Source: Trametes villosa (lineage: Eukaryota; Basidiomycota; Agaricomycetes; Polyporales; Polyporaceae). Taken from it: DNA of 64,000 bases. Below are positions 22,104 to 32,693 of this stretch, one piece after another; positions within the stretch are counted from its first letter, which is position 1; the number at the start of each line of letters is the position of its first letter. Location of the stretch: NCBI GenBank assembly GCA_002964805.2, contig PUDQ02000079.1, positions 372,001-436,000 on the forward strand, given 5' to 3'. Below the pieces are notes generated by a model. The model was not told the origin of the DNA and ran no database searches. It was given only the letters and a program-made list of their open reading frames with translations. The position numbers and the translations under genes are program-made.

Positions 22104-24520
22104 TCAGCTTGAGCCGTCCCCCTCCCCACCCTTCTTGGCATCCCCGCCTGCGCCTCGCGCGTCCGGGGGTGATGGGTCGGCCGGGGAGTACACGCTCGCC
22201 CCGCGCCCCCACGCGCGCACGCGCTTGCCCCAGTCTTCGCGCACGCCCCAGATGTGGTCCGCGCTGAGGCGCGGCGCGGGCGGGCGGGATGCGGGGTGTG
22301 GGTGGGAGCCGTGCGCGGACGCTTCTTCAGCGAAGTCGGACGAAGGACGGGCAAGGTTGTCGGCGCGGGCGTGCGTAGGGGCGGTCGGGGCAGGGGAAGG
22401 AGTAGCAGGGCGGGCACTAGAGATGGGTTGGGTGGACGTCTCCCATTTTCTCGCGGAAGGCGGGAGCGGGTTCCACTGCTCGTCCCGGGCGTATCTCTCG
22501 CTTGTCATCTCGAGCAGGCGGGAGAGGGCGCGTTTGAACGCGAACTGCTCGTCTTTGCCTGTTCGAATCAATTTCGTAAGTATGCTTCCGGCCGATACGA
22601 CAATAGAAATTGCTAGCGGACGCACCCGAGAATAACGAGAGGGTATCCAGCGCGAGCGGGGCCGCTGGGGCGCGCTCGCGCTCCATGTTCGGCGCGTCGT
22701 ACGAGGACACGTTCGGCCGGTAGACGTCCTGCGTCTCGCCGACGGCCTCAGCCATCATCATGTCAACATCGGGGCTCACGGGGGCTTGTGCTTCCGGCGG
22801 TGCGTCGGGGAAGAACAGCTGCTCCGGGGGCGCAGCAGCGAGGCAGACGATGCGGCAGCGCGCCTCATAAAGGGCGTCGATGAGAGAGATGAAGCGGCGC
22901 GCCTGGTTCTTGGCGGACAGCTGTAGGACGGGGATGGCGGTTATGACGACCGTGTGGTATTTCGCGGCGAGGGTGATGTAGTCGGCTGGCCCGAGAGACT
23001 GGGGACCTTGTCAGCTTGGGTGATGCGGCGGAAAGCTTGAAGAACTCTCACCTCATCACAGAGTTCAGAGAATGTAAATTTGCATGTACCGTCCACAGAC
23101 CACGGGACATGGATGGTACGTCCGAAGACGCTAATATGAGTTGGGCGTGCATCTGTCCTCGATGGTCAGCTGGACCAGTCACAAGACACGGATGGAATGG
23201 AATCACATACCCCCGGCGTGCTGCGCGAGTTCCCTCAGCCGTTCTTCGAAGACAGCGGCTTGGTCGACGGTATACCAGCTGCTCTGGCCTGAGCTCCCCC
23301 TCACCGCCCTCCAGTCCCGCTCGGAGCGCATGACCACGACTGGGCACCTCGCCTTCAACGCCTCGACAAACGGCTCCAGCCGCTCGCGCTGCACGCCGTT
23401 CTTGTACAAGTCGTCGGGGACCTTGTTCGAGCTTCCAACCACAATGCCGCCCATGCGCCAGAACCACGAGAGCACGTCCGCGAGCAGCGTCGCGCTCGAC
23501 ACATCTAGCAGCTGGACCTCGTCGAACACGAGTAGCCAGTGCCGCAGGATGAGGCGCTGCGCGACGGCATATGCGATCGATGGTTCCACGGGCGTGCGCG
23601 CGAGCGAGAAGGTCATGTTCGTCCCGCGTGCCCAGCGGGTGGGCAGGGAGCCGCTCTGTAGAAGTTGGCGCCATTGGTCACGAACGAGCTTGTTCCATGG
23701 GCGGGGGGATGCTGAGTCGTCGGCGCGGTCGGGTGCGGGCGGGGCGTCTGAGGCGTACAGCGCTGCCATCCGGCGGCGGGTTTCCTCCCATACAGCGCGG
23801 TAAATTTCGAGGACGAGCTCGTTGTAGTGTTTGCGAGCTTTGTATGGTGTCGGTACGGTGGAAAACCACAGGTCTATGACGAAGCTCTTGCCGGAGCCCG
23901 GTGGACCGGTGATTAGCAGGCCCTACAATACATTGAATGTTATACAACAGCTGAAAGGAGGTTGTCGGAAATACCTTCGGTGTCGTAAGGGCTTCTATCT
24001 CCTCCGCATGTGTACGGGCGCGAACTACACTTCGCGAAGAGCCGCTATGTTGGACTGGCGCCTTCGCTGCCCACCAAGGATCACTGTCCTCGGTGGTAGC
24101 ATACTCTGAGGCGAATGCGTGCGTCTGGTTCAGATGCCTAGCTATGATGGCTGGAGGGGCGTAGCCGTCAAGCTCTTTGTGCAGCCTCCGCAACTGTGTG
24201 TATAGCAGTGTTAGTTGCTTTTTATACGATGATGTTGCCACTATATTGACCTGCATGATGACTCGGATTTGTTCGTCATCCTCTTGGATGCGGCCAAGAG
24301 CGACTAGCCCGCGGTACCGCTGGAGCAAGTCGATTTGCGCTGGTAGATTTGACCCAGAGCTGCTGGCTTCACGGAGCGCTGCCGCTGTATGCATGTGGGC
24401 CACCACACGTGCTCCTGAGGCCCTTGCTGCATGTGCGGCTCCGGCCGCTGGTGAACATGAACGTCGAAGTGCATGGCAGACCGCCATTGCATAGTCTGTC
24501 CGAGGTTTTCCAGCGGACAT
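22104..24520 (-). CDS. AFG1: AFG1-type mitochondrial AAA-like ATPase
   Basis: Homolog of yeast AFG1 / human AFG1L, an inner-membrane-associated mitochondrial ATPase involved in respiratory-complex protein quality control. The ATG is at 24520, with a second in-frame ATG at 24487 (MAVCHALRRSCS); the N-terminus is Arg/Ala-rich, as in mitochondrial presequences. The body has LRRLHKELDGY, then Walker A GLLITGPPGSGKSFVIDLWF (across the intron near 23930), RKHYNELVLEIY, Walker B LLVFDEVQLLDVSSATLLAD and GGIVVGSSNKVPDDLYKNGVQRERLEPF (sensor region). The last exon ends in the family signature ADHIWGVREDWG. Introns are visible at about 22562-22625, 22995-23050 and 23155-23205, among others. It is divergent from SEY1 across 315 bp. 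Confidence 0.9.
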
Positions 24521-24835
24521 CCGTATCAGTAGCACTCGCGAGCTCGCTGTTCATGTAACTTGTGGGCGGCCTGCTTGCGGGTGCGCGCTTGCCTGAGCTT
24601 GAAGAGGACGTTCGCGTCGAAGAAGCCTTGGAGCCACTCAGTCGCATAACGCAGCCACAATCGGAAGTCCCGGCCCGACGATCCAGTCGTCGAAAGGGGG
24701 TCTGTTCTGTCCTAATGCGGAAAAGCTGCCAGCTGTGATGTCACGTGGAGACCCATAGCGCGTCCTCGATCCTGCAGGCGCAGTGTTGCACACCTCCTCC
24801 ATCCGCCTCTCATACCCTCGTTCCAACTATTCATC
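24521..24835. promoter_or_regulatory. Shared intergenic promoter region AFG1 / SEY1
   Basis: A 315-bp gap lies between the two divergent start codons and must hold both promoters. No clear TATA box is visible. I infer bidirectional regulation from geometry only. Confidence 0.45.
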
Positions 24836-27800
24836 ATGGCGCAAGCCAACGGGTCTCCTTCTAACGATATTATGTCTTCGACAACACTAAGCAAGCTGGA
24901 CGGCGCGTCCCCCACGTCGCGGACACCAGCCGCGAACGGTCACTACGTCAACGGGACTGCAGCGACCTCCGACGCTAGCTCGGAACGCATACAGATTATC
25001 AACGACGAGAAGCAGTTCACGTATGTTTGATTCTGACTAGCTGCGCGTGCCCAGTCACTCATACCGCTGGCCTGCAAGCCCTGCGTTGACAGCACAGATC
25101 GAGAAGTGGGGTCTCGGCCATGCAGGGTTCGACTATGATATTGTAGCCGTCTTCGGCTCCCAATCTACTGGCAAAAGTATGTGACTATATTCTTGGTATT
25201 ATAACATCACCGAGCAGGATCCCTCAGGTACATTGCTTAACCGACTATTTGGAACGAACTTCGATGTCATGGACGAAACGAGACGGCAACAGACGACGAA
25301 AGGCGCGTGTCCCGTCGCCTAATGTACTGCGGCACGTCACTCATGCACCGCTCTTCAGGTATATGGATGTGTAAAGCTAAAGGCGCGAATCTCCTCGTAA
25401 TGGACGTGGAGGGAACGGATGGACGAGAACGCGGAGAGGACCAGGTACGCCCGCTCGCTGCTCGTATGACATCACCACCAATTGTTGCCACCCAAGGACT
25501 TTGAGCGCAAATCCGCCCTTTTCTCTCTGGCCTCTTCAGAGGTTCTCATCGTCAACTTGTGGGAGCACCAAGTCGGCTTGTACCAGGGTGCGAACATGGG
25601 CCTCCTCAAGACTGTGTTCGAGGTCAACCTCGGACTGTTCGGGAAGAAGACGCCTGATGGGTGGGTGTCCTGCTTGTCAACTTCCAACTGCTTCTCATAT
25701 GCAAATGAAGTCGCAACCAACGTACACTCCTGCTCTTCGTGATCCGCGACCATATTGGGACGACGCCATTGGCGAACCTGCAGACGACCCTTTCCGCGGA
25801 CATGCAGAAGATCTGGGAGTCGTTGTCCAAACCCCCGGAGCTCAAGGACAAGCAGCTGTCGGACTACTTCGACTTGTCGTTCGCTGCGCTTCCACACAAG
25901 ATTCTCGCAGCGGATAAGTTCGAGAGCGAGGCGAAGGCGTTGAGCAAGCGCTTCACGGACAAGTCGCAGGAGAACTATGTATTCTCGCCTCAATACCACA
26001 AGCGGATACCTGCGGACGGTGTTGCCTTCTACATGGAGGGCATCTGGGTACGTTAGTTGCGTATTCTCGTCTGATATCAACTCTGAACACCCCCCGGGTT
26101 TGCAGGAACAAGTTCAGAGCAACAAGGACCTGGATCTACCGACCCAGCAGGAGCTGCTTGCGCAGTTCCGCTGCGACGAGATCGCTACCGCCGCTTTGGC
26201 CGAGTTCAACGAGCAGGCGAAGCCCCAGAAGCGACCCATCGAGTCCGGAAAGGTCGTGGAGGGTCTCGGCAAGATGATGCGTGCATGGCGCACTGGCGCA
26301 CTCGGTATAGATTAGCCTGCCTCGCAGTCGGCGAACATCACTGACACGTAACCCTGCAGACCGCTATGACCGCGACGCCTCACGTTACCACCCCGGCGTG
26401 TACAAGCGGAAGCGCGCGGACCTCGTCGGCGTGATCGACTCCACGCTCTCGCCACTTTTCTTCGGGCAGTTGAAGAACCTGCACAAGGCGTCGCTCGCGA
26501 CGTACAAGAAGGAGATGCTGGACGGCATGAAGGGCGAGAGCTACAACTTCGCCGAGGTCGTCGCGGCGGCATCTGCGCAGCTGGAGAAGCGCTTCCTGGA
26601 CGGCGCGAAGGAGGCGCTCGTTGAGGGCACGGACTGGAGCTACCAGGAGGAGTTGCAGCTGCTGTACGAGGAGGCGCGCGTTGTCGCGGACCAGTGCAGG
26701 AAAGACGAGACGAAGAAGATGGTCAACGTGATCGAGGTAGGCCGATTTCCTGCAATGTCGAAGGTAAATGCTAATGATAACGCTTCGTAGCGCAACTTCA
26801 AGAAGCAGATCTCCGAGCCCGTGGACCTGTACCTGAACAAGCCGACGCCGGACATGTGGGACAAGGTGCTTAAGCTGTTCCGCGAGACGCTCGAGAAGGC
26901 GGAGACGTCCTACCTGAGCAAGGCGAAGAGTACGTCATCCCTGGCCTAGGAAGCGTAGATCTTGCTTATTGACTTTTGACGCGGCTTCTAGGTTTCGATT
27001 GCACAGACGAGGAGAACGCGACGGCGCTGACGACACTGCGCAAGCGCGCGTGGCTGGCGCTCCGCGCGAAGATCGACGAGCAGACCGCGGACACGGTGTT
27101 CCTGGGCAAGCTCCGGACCTACTTCGAGGAGCGCTTCCGGTACGACGAGAACGGCGTGCCGAGGGTTTGGCGGCCGGACGACGATATCGATGGCGCTTTC
27201 CGGAACGCGAAGGAGCAGGTGCGTCCTGCTTTCAACGTATCCTTCCTTACAGTTCTGACACAGTTGCATATCGCCAGACGCTTGAGCTTATTTCGCTGTA
27301 CTGGAAGATCAAGCCCACAGACCCGAAGCTGGAGTTCACGCTCCCGTCAGAGACTTCGGACTCGCTCGCCAGCGGCGAGGAGTTCGACTTCCCGGCGACG
27401 CTCATCGTGCTCACGGAGACGAAGGCGCTCGACCTGACCGCGCGCTTCCGGCGCGACGCGGACGCGTTCTACGTCGAGGCGAAGCGCAGCACAGTTTCGG
27501 GCGTCGCGCAGATCCCGTACTGGGTGTACGGCATGCTCGTCGTGCTCGGGTGGAACGAGGCGATGGTCGTGCTCTTCAACCCGCTCTACTTCGCGATGCT
27601 CCTGGTGCTGCTCGCGTCTGTGTGCGTCATCTGTTTTGCTACGCGTTGTTGTGGCATCCACTGACGCTGCTGTAGGTGGATCATTATCCAGCTTGGTATG
27701 GTCGGCCCAGTACTCCAGATCGTCAAGACGCTCGGCGGCGAGGTCAGTATCGCGCGTCTTTCAAAAAGCGGGCTTTATAGACTCATGCCGCTTTCTTCTA

Positions 27801-27951
27801 GGTTCACCGCCAGGTCGACCACCGCCTGCGCGAACACTTCACGCAGCCCCAGCTCGCACAGCCCGTGCGTGCATCGTCCTCGCGCGGCAGCCGCAGAGGC
27901 GACTACGACGAGGACGACAAGGCGCGGCGGATCAAGACGGAGCCTCTGTAG
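24836..27951 (+). CDS. SEY1: Sey1 dynamin-like GTPase, ER membrane fusion
   Basis: Sey1 (atlastin/RHD3 family) fuses ER tubules by GTP-driven homotypic tethering. The ATG at 24836 opens a Ser/Thr-rich N-terminus. GTPase motifs are all present: P-loop [19 protein letters not shown], then RRQQTTKG, G3 [16 protein letters not shown], and LLLFVIRDH with the RD guanine-binding motif. A long helical bundle follows ([48 protein letters not shown]). Near the C-terminus are two adjacent membrane segments ([20 protein letters not shown] and [19 protein letters not shown]), then a short basic/acidic tail. About eleven exons are joined by small introns. The intron after KKTPDG (donor GTGGGT, acceptor ATGAAG) splices in phase to RNQRTLLLF. 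The stop TAG is at 27949-27951. Length and order match the family and no defect was seen. Confidence 0.95.
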
Positions 27952-28353
27952 AGCCTCTTCCTCTCTTGCCGTGATTGCAGCGTGGAATTTGGTTACCTGG
28001 TTGGACGGACGCGCGGCGGGACTACATACCAGCTGCCCTTGCCTTGCCTTGATTTTATTTGCGCCTTCGATGTAATTATTTGTCTGTGGATCCGGCTACT
28101 TATCGCAATGTCCTTGACGTCTGGGTGCGGAACGGACGTCCATTCGTGCGACCTCGACAGGTTTCGGGCCCGAACTGCCTTGGCTTGAGCACTGTACGCC
28201 TAGCATCGTAATCGTACATCCGCATGTGCAACAGAACAGCTTCGAAGACTGGATATCGGATTCCTGAACCGCCGCAACGCTGTATTGACTGATGTACAGC
28301 TATCATCAGCACCAGTGGCGCTTCAAGGTGCAGCTCAGTGGCCACTCACTTGG
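27952..28353. other. Convergent 3' region SEY1 / BTB gene 1
   Basis: Contains both 3' untranslated regions. I see no other feature. Confidence 0.5.
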
Positions 28354-29493
28354 CTATGAGTATACGAGCTCCCGCCGCGGCCTTTTCGCTTGACACTTCA
28401 CAACCGTCTCTGGCGGTTCGGCCGCGAACGGCAGCTCAAACCGAACCTGCCACAAAGAAGGTCCACACGAAGTCAACTCCAGGTCCTGCCACATCGGCCG
28501 CAGGATCGGGCACCTCATGGAACTCACCTTGTCGATGGCGGCCTCAATCCTCTTTTGCAAGGCTTGGGCGTAGACCATGAGTTGTGTTCGTGCATCCGGC
28601 TTGCATGTGGGACAGGTCTCTGCCTCGGTCAGGACCAGCTCGAGGAGCGCCTCTCTGGTCGCCACGCCGCCGTCTAACCCGCCACTTAGGAGGACCGCTT
28701 TGACCGACTCCTCGTAATACAACCACCACAGACGCGGCCAGACGGTGGCGGAGCCCCGCTCTGACCCCCCTCGGTAAACCGAGAACCTTGTGAAGGGGCT
28801 CTGGGGGCAGACGGACTCCGCCGGATCCTGGCAGCGGAACCAGACCCAAGACGCCTCGATGTTAGGATTCCCCCGCGAGTACTGCACCTGGTACGGATGA
28901 GATCCAGCGCGAAGCCACTCGGCGTTTTCTTCCAGGACGCCCTTGACGGCGTACAGACACTGGCTCCGATATCGCGCAAAGGCGAAGAGCGCCTCGGCGG
29001 AGAGGGGACGGAGCTCCGCGGGAATGGCGGGGAAGCCCATGAAGTCGGCCTTCTTGACGAGGAGCCGTGCGGCGGTGCGGGCCAGCGTCGGGAGCTCGAG
29101 GAGGCAGGCGATAGCATAGGCCTGCAACGGACGCTCGTTCTTCCCAAGAGCCTCCAGTGCGCTTCGCATCGCGTCCACCGCCACCTCGACGTCGTACTTC
29201 TTCGCCGCGGCATACGCGGGGAGGATTTCGCTGGTCGAACCAAAAACAGGCCGTGCAACGGGGTAGCAGAAACGCAGGAGCTTCTCCAATGTATCGGCGT
29301 CCTCGTCGAGGGAAACTACCTGTGGCTCCCGCGTCTCCGCGTTGACGTCGGGAAGCGCGAGCATACCGCGGAAGACCGTGGACGCTTTGGCAAGGACGAC
29401 TTTGTACAGGCGGAAGTCGATGTGGTCTTTGGAGCGGAAGATTATGTCGGCGTCGGCGTCGTCGAACGGAGGACGGACAGTCGTTTCGGCCAT
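28354..29493 (-). CDS. BTB/POZ domain protein, paralog 1
   Basis: Agaricomycete BTB/POZ protein of about 350-380 residues. The N-terminal BTB domain reads PPFDDADADIIFRSKDHIDFRLYKVVLAKAS, then VFRGML and LLRFCYP. The rest is a family-specific helical region ending with paired cysteines (AETCPTCKPDARTQ), an RIEAAIDK helix and a final V-RFELPF motif. BTB proteins commonly act as CUL3 adaptors or transcriptional partners; the substrate is unknown. The ATG at 29493 directly precedes the domain. An 81-nt intron with good GTGAGT...TGGCAG signals probably lies between AIDK and VRFELPF, but it is a multiple of three without stops, so the unspliced form would also encode protein. A TATAAGG lies at about 29571-29577, 80 bp upstream. 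It resembles paralogs 2 and 3 across its whole length. Confidence 0.88.
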   Translation of the reverse strand: MAETTVRPPFDDADADIIFRSKDHIDFRLYKVVLAKASTVFRGMLALPDVNAETREPQVVSLDEDADTLEKLLRFCYPVARPVFGSTSEILPAYAAAKKYDVEVAVDAMRSALEALGKNERPLQAYAIACLLELPTLARTAARLLVKKADFMGFPAIPAELRPLSAEALFAFARYRSQCLYAVKGVLEENAEWLRAGSHPYQVQYSRGNPNIEASWVWFRCQDPAESVCPQSPFTRFSVYRGGSERGSATVWPRLWWLYYEESVKAVLLSGGLDGGVATREALLELVLTEAETCPTCKPDARTQLMVYAQALQKRIEAAIDKVSSMRCPILRPMWQDLELTSCGPSLWQVRFELPFAAEPPETVVKCQAKRPRRELVYS

Positions 29494-30051
29494 CTGGAAG
29501 TCAAAGCGAGCGAGAGCGGGTGAAGAGAATTTGCCTGAGTGCAGGGCGAGGTATCCAGCATGAACGCGCCTTATACCAGGTCTACACGACAGTGAAAGTG
29601 TGCTGCGGTAGCCTGCAGCTGCACGTGTGCGTCATGGGACGTGCGGCCAGTACGAGAAGCGGGACGTTTTCAGCCGTTCTCGATCATCTGAGGTGGCCTG
29701 GAACTCAAGTACTCACCACTGGGGCTCGAAACTCTCTACACGCAAGCGGTCTTCTCGGGTGTATGTGCGCCAACCTACTGTAACTCATAATTTCCGCAAG
29801 CGACTGCGCTGAGGATGTGTGCTCAAGGCGGTTACTGCCAAGATACGAACTGTCGTTAGGTCCATTCGCATTCAAGTATCATTTGCGCTGAAATTGCCAA
29901 AGTACACTATACACAGGAGCACTCTAGAGGTTAGTAATGTCAGCGCGCGTCTCAAAAGATAGACATTTATCAGAACTCACCTCGGAAAGTAGGCCAACAT
30001 CCCTTCTCTCCGCATACATAACCATGGACGTTGGGCTGCCATGTGGGTCTT
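29494..30051. other. Intergenic region between BTB genes 1 and 2
   Basis: Promoter of BTB gene 1 (TATAAGG on minus near 29571-29577) and 3' flank of BTB gene 2. I see no other coding signal. Confidence 0.45.
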
Positions 30052-31083
30052 CTAGAACGGAAGCTGAACTTTGACCTGTACGCGATGCCCCTCATTGTCA
30101 GGAACATCTGTTCTAGGAGCGAAGCGTCGACTTACCTGGGACACTGCCTCGTCAATCCTTGTCGCCAGCAGGTCGCTGTAGTGGAGCAAGTCCTTCCAGG
30201 CCACCGGCGCACATAGTGAACACCTCGCAGCGCCTTCCAAGGCGCGTGAAAGCGTCGAGGTGCGTGTGACCGCTTCGCCCTTCGGCTGGTCCAGCACGGC
30301 CTTCGCCGCATCTTCCTCGAACCACGTATACCACACCTTCACATCCAGCATGGGATTCCTGGTCACGACGATGGTGGAGGACGCATCGGTGGCTTCTTTG
30401 CAGGCGGCCCATGCCCACGACTTCCAGATTGCCGGCCTGTCGGTGTTCCAGTAGGGCATCATCCTCGCGGGGTTGCTCTGGATTATCCAGTGCCGCTCCT
30501 TCACGATCGCGAGCGCGGCCGCTGCACATTTCCGACGGTACTCCATGAGGGCGAAGAGGGCCTCGGCGGAGAGGTGGACAAACTCGGGAGGCATGGTGGG
30601 CGGCTCGAGGCACCGCGGGTTATCCAACGTGCGCTTCGCAGCCATTCCGATCACCTCGTTGTAGCGATAGAGGCAGGCGATGGCGTAAACGCGCAGAGGA
30701 TCGGCGCCCGACGCGAGCAAGCCCTTGAGATCCTGCTCCAGGGATAGGTGCAACCCGATCATTTCGTACTTGCTGGCCGCCTCGGAGGTGGCGACGAGTT
30801 CTTCCAGGTTCTTGATCGTCGAGCGCGGAACGGGACAGCAGAGACGGAGGATGTGCTCTACGGTCGTAGCGGTCTCGGTGAGGGTGACGACTGGAGGCGT
30901 GGCACATGACGATCCTGGGGATTCTGGGAGGGTAAACATCGACTCGAATACCGGCGACGCCATCCCCAGAATCGCTTTGTAAACGTGGAAGTCGACATCG
31001 TCTGAGGACCGTATCACGATATCGGCATCTGGCTTGTCGAATGGAGCGACGGGAATTCGAGGGGATGTGTCTGTACCGGCCAT
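30052..31083 (-). CDS. BTB/POZ domain protein, paralog 2
   Basis: Same architecture as paralog 1: BTB domain (APFDKPDADIVIRSSDDVDFHVYKAILGMASPVFESMF), the LRLCCPVP turn, DPLRVYAIACLYRYNEVIGMA, FVHLSAEALFALMEYRRKC, the Cys pair in AARCSLCAPVAWKDLL, RIDEAVSQ and the terminal VKVQLPF stop. The ATG at 31083 is the first true ATG; the frame extends upstream only through a TTG. The last intron is 60 nt (GTAAGT...GTACAG) and is again in frame without a stop, so splicing removes 20 codons. TATAAAG on minus at about 31171-31177 lies some 90 bp upstream. Its role is unknown; by family, a CUL3 adaptor-like or transcriptional role is possible. Confidence 0.88.
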   Translation of the reverse strand: MAGTDTSPRIPVAPFDKPDADIVIRSSDDVDFHVYKAILGMASPVFESMFTLPESPGSSCATPPVVTLTETATTVEHILRLCCPVPRSTIKNLEELVATSEAASKYEMIGLHLSLEQDLKGLLASGADPLRVYAIACLYRYNEVIGMAAKRTLDNPRCLEPPTMPPEFVHLSAEALFALMEYRRKCAAAALAIVKERHWIIQSNPARMMPYWNTDRPAIWKSWAWAACKEATDASSTIVVTRNPMLDVKVWYTWFEEDAAKAVLDQPKGEAVTRTSTLSRALEGAARCSLCAPVAWKDLLHYSDLLATRIDEAVSQVSRRFAPRTDVPDNEGHRVQVKVQLPF

Positions 31084-31678
31084 GGAGACTGGTACGCGTA
31101 TCAACCTGTGAACGTGTAAGTTGGGTGGAGAGGGCGAAGAGTAAACAGGAGCGCTGCTGACCGGTGAGATCCTTTATACTCGGAATGCCTCCGCCACTCA
31201 CGCTGCGGTAGCAGGCACGTGTTCACCCTACAAAGGGCATTATGAGAGGAAACGCTACAAAGGCGCATGGCAAAGACCGCAGCAACTCGGACAACCTAGT
31301 TGTCGGCCAGTAACGCTTATATGGCGGACCTGAAGGTCGTGCAGGCAAGCTCAGCTACATGGCGGGCGCATCGCGAAGACACCCTCGAGCGGTTGGTGCC
31401 GGTAGCCGATGCATATTCCTTAGGAAAGGGAACGACTGGCTGATTTTTGCCCCCTATGCGAGGCTGGCTCACGGGCTTAACGCGTTCCTTCAGCACGTAT
31501 ATCCGTATGCAGCATGCAAAGGAAGTCGCGTGCATATATTGCGGTATGAGAAAGGCTAGAAGCAAGGCATGAGTGTTACAGCAAGCGGAGCGGAGGAACT
31601 CATACCGCAACTACATCTTCGACCCATGTTGTCCTGCCTTATCCTATACTTCCCGGAGAGTCTACCGAAGTCCCCGCT
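31084..31678. other. Intergenic region BTB gene 2 / HAD phosphatase 1
   Basis: Holds the BTB gene 2 core promoter (TATAAAG near 31171) and the 3' flank of the HAD gene. Nothing else is supported. Confidence 0.45.
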
Positions 31679-32693
31679 TCACGAGTCGTACGGCGGCAGT
31701 CCCCACGCTTCCGGATCGAATTCCTCCAAGGATTTGAGCATGAGGTCCGGAGCCTCGATCGTCGGTGCGATCTCTCCCCCGATAGAAAGTAGATTGGCGT
31801 CCGGGACCCACACGACTGCAACGAAATGAGAACCACGCCGTCCATCCTCCCAAATCAACATACCATTCATGCCCGCGCGCTTTGCCGCCTGTACCCCCGG
31901 TATCGCATCCTCAAACACCAGCCCCTTCGCCCTCTCCGCCAATTCCTCCGCGCTCACACTGTCCTCGCCCACCTCCCCCGCGCCAACCTTCCGCTGGAGG
32001 AATCGCTCCGCGGCGATGAGGAAGACGTCCGGGTGCGGCTTCCCGCGGCCAGGGCGCACGAGCCCGTCATCCGCACACACGACACGGCCCGCGAAGCAGC
32101 CGAAGAGCGCGTCGAGGTGCGCGGACTTCTGCTCGAAGTTGCGCCGCTGCGAGCCCGTGGCGACCGCGATCGGCACGCCGTGCCGGTGCAGGTGCTGCAC
32201 GAGCTTGAGCGCGCCTGGGAGCGGCTGGACGCTCGACCAGCGCTGGTCTTGCAGCTCGCGGCGGGCTTCCAGGTAGTAGTCGAGCGTGAAGGATGGCGGG
32301 AGGTCGGGGAAGAAAGAGAGCAGGTGTGCCGCGGCGTCACGCTCGGCTGGCGAGTCATCGCATGAGATCATACACAGTAATTCGGCGATGAGGGAGTGCG
32401 TACGTTTCCCCATGAGTCCCGCCTTGATGTCCCAGGTCATCTCCTTCCCGTACGGCGCGAGGAGCTCATCTGCGATGTCCGCCGATGAGGACCTACGCGG
32501 GCGGTATCGGGCAGATGCACCCACTCGTCACATCGGTGTACACGCGCTCCGAGTCAATGAGCAGACCTAGGTGCGCATACAGCGATGAAATCCTCTGAAC
32601 CGCGATGAGGGAAGTAACAAGGATGGACGTACCATCCATATCAAAGATGGCATACTCGATCTTCGGCCTCGTCGAGTTTGTGGTTTGTGCCAT
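31679..32693 (-). CDS. HAD-superfamily phosphatase, PUDP (HDHD1)-like
   Basis: Soluble haloacid-dehalogenase phosphatase, subfamily IA, most like pseudouridine-5'-phosphatase (HDHD1/PUDP). The ATG at 32693 starts MAQTTNST, leading to motif I YAIFDMDG-LLIDSERVYTDV. The nucleophile Asp and second Asp are intact and are split by an intron of about 65 nt (donor GTACGT, acceptor CACCTAG). A second intron joins VT to NELLAPYGKEMTWDIKAGLMGK. Motif II is VPIAVATGS, the Lys is in RGKPHPDVF, and motif III/IV is GLVFEDAIPGVQAAKRAGM. The stop is at 31679-31681. The true substrate cannot be read from sequence; sugar-phosphate or nucleotide substrates are possible. Confidence 0.88.
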
